DNA from: Candidatus Poribacteria bacterium | GTDB lineage: Bacteria; Poribacteria; WGA-4E; WGA-3G | DNA length: 5,717 nucleotides | Direction of reading: 5' to 3' | Assembly: GCA_028818995.1 (NCBI GenBank) | Contig: JAPPMR010000390.1 | Span: forward strand, 1-5,717 | The notes under the pieces: generated by a model | Databases searched by the model: none | What the model saw: the letters and a program-made list of their open reading frames with translations, nothing else | Told to the model about the DNA's origin: nothing | In this document: positions 1 through 5,717 of the stretch, one piece after another | Layout: every line of letters begins with the position of its first letter | Position numbering within the stretch: position 1 is the first letter of the stretch | Program-made: the position numbers and the translations under genes

Positions 1-28
1 TACCTGCTTTTCTGCTTTTTCACACTAA

Positions 29-40
29 AATTTTAAAATT
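29..40. repeat. 12-base perfect palindrome AATTTTAAAATT upstream of the operon
   Basis: AATTTTAAAATT equals its own reverse complement and lies just upstream of the candidate -10 hexamer, where an operator or an UP-like A/T tract could sit. It is made only of A and T in AT-rich DNA, so chance is a serious alternative. Confidence 0.3.
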
Positions 41-48
41 GTCCAAAC

Positions 49-54
49 TATAGT
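49..54 (+). promoter_or_regulatory. Candidate -10 promoter hexamer TATAGT
   Basis: TATAGT matches the sigma-70 -10 consensus at five of six positions and lies 27 bases before the start codon. That would give a leader of about 20 bases including the ribosome binding site. No good -35 hexamer is found at 16-18 bases spacing; a TTTCAC at 18-23 is too far. The region is AT-rich, so a chance match is quite possible. Transcription could also begin outside the window. Confidence 0.25.
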
Positions 55-68
55 ACTTCCTTATTAGT

Positions 69-73
69 AGGAG
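69..73 (+). promoter_or_regulatory. Ribosome binding site AGGAG for the GTG-started tubulin-like gene
   Basis: AGGAG lies 8 bases before the GTG at 82. It supports that unusual start codon, which is the only possible start between the upstream in-frame stop (34-36) and the GIGGTGAK loop. Confidence 0.8.
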
Positions 74-81
74 ATAAATTA

Positions 82-1533
82 GTGGGCTATTATGCGATAG
101 GTATTGGCGGGACAGGGGCAAAATGCCTTGAATCTTTGATACATCTCGCCGCTGCAGGAATGATGCCAGAGAAAAAAGAAGAACTTTACGTGCTTTTTGT
201 AGATCCTGATAAAGCAAACGGTTGCCTCGAACGTGCTGTGAAGACTTTGGAGTGCTATAAGATATTTTCCAATAATCCGCAGCTTGCACAACCATATTTA
301 CTACAGACCAAGATAGATTCTGAGATTACTCCCATTTTTTCTCCGTTTGATAACGGTGATGATGACAAGCCTCGTTTAGAAGAATTTTTCGGTCATGCGG
401 GTCTTAGATTAGCAAATGATGGGGCAGCGGATCTCTTTGAAGTGCTCTATAGCGAAAAAGAGAGAACTACCCAACTACACGAAGGCTTTCGGGGTCATCC
501 CTCTATTGGTGCAGCAGTCATGGCACAGACAGTATTGGGAGGCACTGGACCGTGGAAAACATTTCAGGCGAAAGTTGCAAAAGATCCAGACGCGAAGATT
601 TTCTTGGCAGGATCCATTTTTGGTGGCACTGGGGCATCTGGGTTCCCTACCATAGCAAAACTGATTAAGAGTGGATTGCAAGCAAATCCTATAGAGGTCC
701 AGATAGGCGGCGCGCTGATCCTCCCCTATTTTACCTTCATTGATAATAGCGGTGCTCAACTCAAAGCGAAGGCAGAGCATTTTCTAATGAATACCCAAGC
801 AGCCCTTGAGTATTATCAACGCTGGAATAAGGATCTTGTCTACAATGCGATTTATCTCATCGGTGATGATTCTCAAGTTCAGCTTCAAAACTTCTCCCTT
901 GGCGGAAAGGCGCAGCAGAATGCCCAGCATTTTATTGAACTCTACGCGGCCTTAGCTGCAATTCACTTTTTTGGCAAGGGCGGCGCGGGAGATGGAGGTC
1001 CTCAGTATTTCAGATTAGATCGAGCTAATAAACCCTTTAATTGGGTAGACCTGCCCGACGGTAACGGGGGTGTGAAGATACAATCAAGACTTCGCAGCTT
1101 ATATCACTTCTCTGTTGCCTATTTGCAAGTTTATAAACCGATGCTTGACGATATTGCTAAAGGACAGGTTAGCGGGTATGAGGCACCCTGGCACATCGAT
1201 TTCTTTGAACGGAATCAACCGAATAGAATTTCACTTAACGATATTAAGACACAAGGATCTCTGAATGAGATCAAAAACTATTGTGAAGATTTCCTTGTGT
1301 GGCTTGCTAATGTTCAACACTCTAAAGACGATGATGGAAAATTTGCTCCTATTGTTGATTTCAACCTTACAAACGTTATTAATCGTATTTCATCTGACAA
1401 TGCTATGCAACGTTTAGAGGCTAAGGGTTTGAGCAGCGTTTGGCGAAATATGTGCAGTGCTAAAAGAAAAGGTGAAGGCACTGATATTGGAAAGTTTCTG
1501 AGTGCTTTATACCAAAACTGTGAAAAGATTTAA
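82..1533 (+). CDS. Divergent tubulin/FtsZ-superfamily protein (tubulin-like domain protein)
   Basis: Probable nucleotide-binding cytoskeletal-type protein of 483 residues in the cytoplasm; no signal peptide or membrane helix is visible. Seen: an N-terminal strand running into a glycine loop, GIGGTGAK (residues 7-14); FVDPDKANG (39-47), matching the second strand/loop; RGHPSIGA (137-144), a block I recall from tubulin-like proteins; and FGGTGASG (180-187), equivalent to the tubulin signature loop T4 (GGGTGSG in FtsZ) that contacts nucleotide phosphates. LPYFTF (214-219) sits where FtsZ has its KPF strand end. A helix around QQNAQHFIEL (278-287) may correspond to the T7/H8 region, but the canonical FtsZ NxDxxD spacing is not obvious, so GTP hydrolysis is uncertain. 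Residues ~300-483 form a divergent C-terminal part. The start is GTG: the frame is closed by TAA at 34-36, no ATG/GTG/TTG lies between, and AGGAG sits 8 bases upstream. It is first in an apparent three-gene operon. Superfamily call is firm; biological role is unknown. Confidence 0.9.
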   Translation: MGYYAIGIGGTGAKCLESLIHLAAAGMMPEKKEELYVLFVDPDKANGCLERAVKTLECYKIFSNNPQLAQPYLLQTKIDSEITPIFSPFDNGDDDKPRLEEFFGHAGLRLANDGAADLFEVLYSEKERTTQLHEGFRGHPSIGAAVMAQTVLGGTGPWKTFQAKVAKDPDAKIFLAGSIFGGTGASGFPTIAKLIKSGLQANPIEVQIGGALILPYFTFIDNSGAQLKAKAEHFLMNTQAALEYYQRWNKDLVYNAIYLIGDDSQVQLQNFSLGGKAQQNAQHFIELYAALAAIHFFGKGGAGDGGPQYFRLDRANKPFNWVDLPDGNGGVKIQSRLRSLYHFSVAYLQVYKPMLDDIAKGQVSGYEAPWHIDFFERNQPNRISLNDIKTQGSLNEIKNYCEDFLVWLANVQHSKDDDGKFAPIVDFNLTNVINRISSDNAMQRLEAKGLSSVWRNMCSAKRKGEGTDIGKFLSALYQNCEKI

Positions 1534-1586
1534 CAGACTTCTGAACTTATCCTATGAGTAATAATGCGTATATGCAAAAATAGATT

Positions 1587-1590
1587 GGAG
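1587..1590 (+). promoter_or_regulatory. Ribosome binding site GGAG for the actin/Hsp70-like gene
   Basis: GGAG lies 8 bases before the ATG at 1599. In-frame stops TAG (1581-1583) and TAA (1596-1598) exclude any start further upstream. Confidence 0.75.
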
Positions 1591-1598
1591 ATTGTTAA

Positions 1599-4547
1599 AT
1601 GGTATTTCCACTCCTACCACCTTTAAAGGACGATGGGGACGGATTAGCAGTCCTACCGAGAAAAGGAGCTTGGGAACAGGTCCCAGGTGTTCCCCTTAGT
1701 AACATTGCTGATAACCTCGCAGTTACAAAGATTGATGCCAAATTTATTGACATTGATAGCATCCCGAGTATGTGGGCACGTCCGCTGCTGTTTGAAATAG
1801 CACTTTACGATGATGATCATCCGATGCATGACTGCGTTGTCGGTGAATGGCGTGGGCTTTTGGCGATGTTAGCACTCAAGGAGCGCCGGAAGTTTCGACT
1901 GGAGACCAAGTTAATAACGATCCCTGATGGAAATGACGGAATTACTCCCGAGTTTCTCCAAGCATTACGCAAGTTGCTGCCGCAGCGTACATTAGATGAG
2001 AGGACAGCATGGGACAAACTTTATCTCATTCTGTTCAATGGTAAACCAATCGGCATAACTTCGCCAACGACCCTTGTATGTACGTCTATTGACTATATTA
2101 ACCATATTCCAGTGAACAAGGTACCTTGGTATAACCCGCCGTTCCTCTCCGATCCGATTCCCCATCTGGACACAGATGAAAAATCATCCTTAGCCGCTTG
2201 GCTTAATGACTATTATCTGAAGACAATTAATCCACTCCCTGCTTCTCCTATACAGGAAAATCTGGCTCCACGAATTCTTGATTTTATAACGGACTTAGGC
2301 GGAGCATCTGATGGGCTGCCAAAATTGGCTGATACACCTCTGCGGATGAATGTGGGAATCTTCACTGGTATGAACTTCCCGATAGCCCCCAAGGAATACT
2401 TCACCGAAAAACTTTTTGTAATCCCCCGGGCAGATGCGTTTCATAAGCAGAATAATCAGAATGTTCTTTTGCCTGGAGATGGTGATACACTTAAAGATGT
2501 AGATGGAAAGTCTGTCACACCAATTCTCCCCATAGCAAAGGAATTGTTAAGTGATTTCAGTGTAGATGGATTAAGCCAACGGATTACATTTGAAACAACA
2601 CCTGATGGGATTAAGGTAAGTCTACAGCTTCCTTCCCCCGGTGGTGGTCCGGACTTTTCCGTTTCCCGGGTCTATGTTAATCAGGAAGATGGTGACACCC
2701 CCATATTTGATAAGCATAAAATTGTGGAAATTCCGAATTTACCAGTATTGGAAATCTGGCCAAATTTTAGAACGCCAGACTGGAAGGTTTACTATACTTA
2801 TTTTAATAAGGCACAACAAGACACTTTCTATGTCGAGCCTTTTCCCACAGACGGTAGGCCTGAAGATATGAAAATTACAAAGACATCTGCTTTTCCTGAA
2901 GCGATGATCTGCAAATATAAGGATTCAAACGCCTCAAACCCTGAGGATGCGGGATTTTTGTTTATCAAAGCACCTCCGGTAACAGTTCCCGATGGTGCCA
3001 AAACTTGGAACGTCGGTATTGATTTCGGTACAAGCAGTACCACCGTCTATAAAAAAGAATTACCAGATGGGGCCCCTTCTGCCCCCGTTACGTTAAAGGA
3101 TCGTCTGCTACAAATTACTGATTCTGGGGCTTTGCGATCTCTGGTACAAGATGACTTTCTTTCCAATCAAGATGAAGAAACGCCTCTTTTTAGTCTATTT
3201 CAAGAAAATTCTATCGGAATACCACCGAAAGATCCTATAAAACCGTTGGAGGATGGGCGTATCTATTTTGTTTTTGAAGACTCTGAATTACAAGGAAATG
3301 TCTTTAGCAATCTCAAATGGTCAGCTCTGGCGGTAGATCGCAAACGGACTCAGGCGTACTTGGAACAAATTTGCCTTCAATGTGCCGCAGAAGCAGCTGC
3401 TAACAGCGTTAGTGAAATAAATTGGCGTTTTTCTTACCCAATCGCTTTCTCCAATACAGATACGGCTAATTTTGGATCTATTTGTAAAGCTGCCACGAAC
3501 AATATAAGTGAAACAGGTTTTCAAATAGCGAATGTAAGCATCGAAACGGAAAGTATTGTCACCGCGAAATTCTTTGGGGGTAAGTTCGGGGGTTTTGCTG
3601 ATGGTGCAGTGTGCATAGACATCGGTGGAGAGACTTCGGATATCTCAATCTGGCAAGACAATACGTTATGTTGGCAAACGTCAGTCAGGTTTGCAGGTAG
3701 ACATATCTTTTTAGACCTGCTTAAACACAAGCCCAGTCTCTTGCCAGATTTTTCGGCTGATCCTGGAGACACTGCCTTTTATAGTCGAGCGGATATATGG
3801 ATTGACAAATCGCTTAATAACTCTCAACAAAGTTTGAGCTTAAATTTCGGGATCTATGAAGGCGAAATTCGAGATACACCGTTCATCCCTCTTATCGCTT
3901 TAGGGGTTTCGGGTCTCTCCTATTACGTCGGATTGCTTCTTAGGTATCTTGGTTCTGATAACAGCACGGATTTTGAACCCACAATGCCAAATGTGTATAT
4001 TGGAGGTAACGGATCACGTATTCTGCACTGGTTGGCAAACGGTGAGTTTAAACCAGACAGCTACAGTTGTGGACATCTCAAAGATATTCTCCTTACCGCA
4101 TCAGGTTTCGACCCAGAGAGGTATTTTGCTCTTGAGATTACACCAAATCCTAAACATGAGGCTGCCGCAGGATTGGTTGATGAAGGGACGATTCTCAAGT
4201 CAACTGAACGTCAGTTTGACTTTTTGGCAGGAGAAGTTTTTACGGAAAATGGGGAAAATAAAGCATGGACAGAACTTCTGACAGCGGAACGTTTTGGAAA
4301 CGGTCTGAGATCAGGTGATAAATTAGTAGAAATCGAAACATTTATCGAGAAATTCAATGCTGGACTTGGCAAAGCACTCGGTCAATCCGTCTATTTTGAT
4401 GAGGCATTGAGGCATAAACTCGCCGGCGATTTAAATAGCGACCTCCAAAACCTCGCTTTCACTGACCTCGGAAAACGTATTGTTGAACCTCTGTTTATTC
4501 TTGTATTAAAGAACTTATTAAAGCGGGAAACTGCGAACTGGAAATAA
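1599..4547 (+). CDS. Actin/Hsp70-like ATPase with a large unassigned N-terminal region
   Basis: A 982-residue predicted cytoplasmic protein in two halves. Residues 1-~465 match no fold I can name but contain blocks that look conserved: IPSMWARPLLFE (55-66), EWRGLLAMLAL (83-93), GKPIGITSPTTLV (148-160), FTEKLFVIPR, and IWPNF followed by WKVYYTYF (386-402). The C-terminal half carries the ASKHA (actin/sugar kinase/Hsp70) motifs in order: phosphate-1 DFGTSSTTV (475-483), with its acidic residue and G-T-S turn; a FSYPIAFS segment (611-618) near connect-1; phosphate-2 DIGGETSDISIW (674-685); and adenosine-binding VYIGGNGSRIL (799-809). This predicts ATP binding and probably hydrolysis. KHEAAAGLV follows, then a helical tail. 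The layout resembles very long Hsp70-like proteins such as the SrfB type, but membership is not shown. The start is ATG at 1599 with GGAG 8 bases upstream and two in-frame stops (1581, 1596) just before it. It follows the tubulin-like gene by 65 bases and precedes the membrane gene by 18. Confidence 0.9.
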   Translation: MVFPLLPPLKDDGDGLAVLPRKGAWEQVPGVPLSNIADNLAVTKIDAKFIDIDSIPSMWARPLLFEIALYDDDHPMHDCVVGEWRGLLAMLALKERRKFRLETKLITIPDGNDGITPEFLQALRKLLPQRTLDERTAWDKLYLILFNGKPIGITSPTTLVCTSIDYINHIPVNKVPWYNPPFLSDPIPHLDTDEKSSLAAWLNDYYLKTINPLPASPIQENLAPRILDFITDLGGASDGLPKLADTPLRMNVGIFTGMNFPIAPKEYFTEKLFVIPRADAFHKQNNQNVLLPGDGDTLKDVDGKSVTPILPIAKELLSDFSVDGLSQRITFETTPDGIKVSLQLPSPGGGPDFSVSRVYVNQEDGDTPIFDKHKIVEIPNLPVLEIWPNFRTPDWKVYYTYFNKAQQDTFYVEPFPTDGRPEDMKITKTSAFPEAMICKYKDSNASNPEDAGFLFIKAPPVTVPDGAKTWNVGIDFGTSSTTVYKKELPDGAPSAPVTLKDRLLQITDSGALRSLVQDDFLSNQDEETPLFSLFQENSIGIPPKDPIKPLEDGRIYFVFEDSELQGNVFSNLKWSALAVDRKRTQAYLEQICLQCAAEAAANSVSEINWRFSYPIAFSNTDTANFGSICKAATNNISETGFQIANVSIETESIVTAKFFGGKFGGFADGAVCIDIGGETSDISIWQDNTLCWQTSVRFAGRHIFLDLLKHKPSLLPDFSADPGDTAFYSRADIWIDKSLNNSQQSLSLNFGIYEGEIRDTPFIPLIALGVSGLSYYVGLLLRYLGSDNSTDFEPTMPNVYIGGNGSRILHWLANGEFKPDSYSCGHLKDILLTASGFDPERYFALEITPNPKHEAAAGLVDEGTILKSTERQFDFLAGEVFTENGENKAWTELLTAERFGNGLRSGDKLVEIETFIEKFNAGLGKALGQSVYFDEALRHKLAGDLNSDLQNLAFTDLGKRIVEPLFILVLKNLLKRETANWK

Positions 4548-4553
4548 CGGCGT

Positions 4554-4560
4554 GGAGGAG
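4554..4560 (+). promoter_or_regulatory. Strong ribosome binding site GGAGGAG for the membrane protein gene
   Basis: GGAGGAG lies 5 bases before ATG 4566 in the 18-base gap after the actin-like gene. It is the strongest Shine-Dalgarno match in the window and settles the TTG/ATG tandem start in favour of ATG. The tight spacing supports cotranscription and perhaps translational coupling. Confidence 0.8.
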
Positions 4561-4565
4561 TTTTG

Positions 4566-5588
4566 ATGGAAGGCATTAAAATTGGTTACGTACATCAAAG
4601 TCTTTGGCACGGTATTCTGGTGTGTCTTGTTGTCGTCTGCCCGTTTCTGGCATCGGCAGAGCCGGACGACACGCAATCCGAAACCCAAGAAACACCCCAG
4701 GTTCAGAATCCCCCTCCACAGGTAACCCGGCAGGACATTCGTGACATGAATAATAGGTTGATTGAGCAGCAAGAAATGCTCATGAATTACTTCACTAGAT
4801 CTATCGTTATGTTCGGGATTCTACTGTTTGTAATTTTGTTATTTTTCGCTTGGTTGTTTTTCCAATATAGAAGTATCGTTTCCGAGTTGGACGATATTAA
4901 GAGATGGGTAGGGACATTTTCAAATGCTAATAGCAATTTAAAACGGGACTTGTCAGATATTAGCAACCGTATTCAAAAACTTGCGAAAACATCTGATATG
5001 GAAAAATTAGCGAGCGAAAATCAAAATAGTACGCAAGAGATTCTCAACTTTCTTAAACCTATAGTGGATAAGACTACAGATGAGGCTTCGTCGCCATCTC
5101 AAAAAAAATTGGAATCTTCCGAACAGATAGAGGAAGATACAAGGGACCTTGAACTTACACCTGCTATCGCAGATCTCTGTGACCGCTACAATGCTGGCAT
5201 TCAAGACAAAAACAAGCGAAACGATTTTTTACAACGTTATCACAATCCCTATAAGATTCATGTAGAAAATGCAACAGACCGTCGCGTAAAGCAGCAGATA
5301 AAGCCCATATTTAAAACTCACTCTGCCTCTGGTGATTTTTTAGGATGCTATGTTGAAGAAGAAAAATCATACGCAGTTGTCCCTGCTTATCAATTGAGAA
5401 TAGTACATGCGATCCTCCATTATGGTGCATTTGTTGATGTGTTTGAATGCCATGAACATGAATTTGATGATCCAGACGGTTGTTATGAGGTTGTAAGGAT
5501 TATCAAACCTGCAATTTTTGAACCAGATGATGCCAAAGAAACATGGATGTTTCAATCAAAAGGAATATTAGAATTAAAAGAAGTCTGA
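4566..5588 (+). CDS. Signal-peptide, single-pass membrane protein with cytoplasmic coiled coil and C-terminal domain
   Basis: A 340-residue protein not assigned to a named family. Seen: a hydrophobic N-terminus (residues 13-28) ending in ASA before E32, a good signal peptidase I site; a Pro/Gln-rich extracytoplasmic stretch (~32-55); a short helix; a strong transmembrane segment (~80-100); then a coiled coil with unbroken 3-4 heptad spacing from Y101 to L139. A Ser/Glu/Lys-rich linker (~143-192) leads to a compact C-terminal domain (~193-340) containing GDFLGCY (256-262), AVVP (270-273), KPAIFEP (314-320) and W327. It is probably beta-rich, judging from the alternating hydrophobic pattern. 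Expected topology: N-terminus outside, coiled coil and C-terminal domain in the cytoplasm, placing it to anchor or sense the two upstream cytoskeletal-type proteins (inference). The ATG at 4566 is chosen over the adjoining TTG at 4563 because GGAGGAG ends 5 bases before ATG but only 2 before TTG. No enzymatic motif is visible. Confidence 0.88.
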   Translation: MEGIKIGYVHQSLWHGILVCLVVVCPFLASAEPDDTQSETQETPQVQNPPPQVTRQDIRDMNNRLIEQQEMLMNYFTRSIVMFGILLFVILLFFAWLFFQYRSIVSELDDIKRWVGTFSNANSNLKRDLSDISNRIQKLAKTSDMEKLASENQNSTQEILNFLKPIVDKTTDEASSPSQKKLESSEQIEEDTRDLELTPAIADLCDRYNAGIQDKNKRNDFLQRYHNPYKIHVENATDRRVKQQIKPIFKTHSASGDFLGCYVEEEKSYAVVPAYQLRIVHAILHYGAFVDVFECHEHEFDDPDGCYEVVRIIKPAIFEPDDAKETWMFQSKGILELKEV

Positions 5589-5717
5589 AGGACATCCGTC
5601 AGCAATCGAAAGTCCAACGATAAGAGAACTTCAACCGTTTAAAGTTACTTAATAGAAAAACATTTCGCAATAAGTAGTTTTGGACATAGGCAATTTCAGT
5701 TTTCTTAATGTTATCAC
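5589..5717. other. 3' flank with no identifiable gene or terminator
   Basis: After the TGA of the membrane protein gene, 129 bases remain. The best inverted repeat is a 5-base AACTT/AAGTT pair (5627-5631, 5642-5646) with a 10-base loop and no following T-run, which is too weak to call a terminator. The ATG at 5708 has no ribosome binding site and is cut off by the window edge. The operon may continue beyond the window. Confidence 0.5.

Noticed and set aside
20..295. Overlapping minus-strand open frames at the window start (20-295, 79-291)
   Set aside because: They lie antisense to the well-supported tubulin-like gene, have no ribosome binding site noticed and show no recognisable protein motif.
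538..549. Second GGTG-type motif (GGTGPW, residues 153-158) in the tubulin-like protein
   Set aside because: It precedes the real signature loop FGGTGASG by about 27 residues and lacks the A/S-G ending, so it is not a second nucleotide-binding signature.
2475..2510. Acidic loop GDGDTLKDVDGK in the actin-like protein, suggestive of a calcium-binding loop
   Set aside because: The spacing does not fit the EF-hand or dockerin DxDxDG pattern, and there is no second loop; it is probably a surface turn.
3521..3772. Antisense open frames within the actin-like gene
   Set aside because: They overlap the phosphate-2 region of the coding strand, are short and lack any domain signal; they are shadows of the coding sequence.
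4563..4565. TTG start one codon before the ATG of the membrane protein
   Set aside because: It lies only 2 bases after GGAGGAG, too close for initiation; ATG 4566 has better spacing and is the stronger codon.
5627..5646. AACTT/AAGTT inverted repeat as a terminator
   Set aside because: A 5-base A/T-rich stem with a 10-base loop and no downstream T-run is too weak.
5708..5717. ATG near the right edge as the start of a fourth gene
   Set aside because: No ribosome binding site precedes it, and only three codons are visible.

Overview
This is a bacterial window with moderate GC (low-to-mid forties percent by eye, not computed). It has compact + strand genes, clear AGGAG-type ribosome binding sites and GTG/ATG starts. 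Three genes fill almost all of it: 82-1533, 1599-4547 and 4566-5588. Gaps are 65 and 18 bases, so one transcript is likely. Nothing here fixes the phylum. A cleavable signal peptide plus a membrane-anchored cytoplasmic protein fits most bacteria, and the general look would suit an uncultured environmental lineage, but that is only an impression.

Gene 1 is a tubulin/FtsZ-superfamily protein of the divergent 'tubulin-like' type. It has an N-terminal GIGGTGAK loop and a central FGGTGASG signature. Gene 2 is a 982-residue protein. Its N-terminal ~465 residues belong to no fold I can name, and its C-terminal half is an actin/Hsp70-like ATPase with phosphate-1 (DFGTSSTTV), phosphate-2 (DIGGETSDISIW) and adenosine (VYIGGNGSRIL) motifs in the correct order. 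Gene 3 is a bitopic membrane protein. It has a signal peptide, a short Pro-rich extracytoplasmic stretch, one transmembrane helix, an unbroken heptad coiled coil, an acidic linker and a compact ~145-residue C-terminal domain.

The notable point is the combination: a tubulin-fold GTPase-like protein, an actin/Hsp70-fold ATPase-like protein and a membrane anchor with a cytoplasmic coiled coil, in one apparent operon. The inferred picture is a membrane-tethered, nucleotide-controlled assembly, possibly for membrane remodelling, envelope organisation or a regulated conflict/defence response. No effector (nuclease, pore, protease) is visible, and the window ends 129 bases after gene 3 with no convincing terminator, so more components may lie downstream. 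The 81 bases upstream hold a weak promoter candidate and a 12-base AT palindrome. No RNA genes, mobile elements, CRISPR arrays or long repeats were seen.
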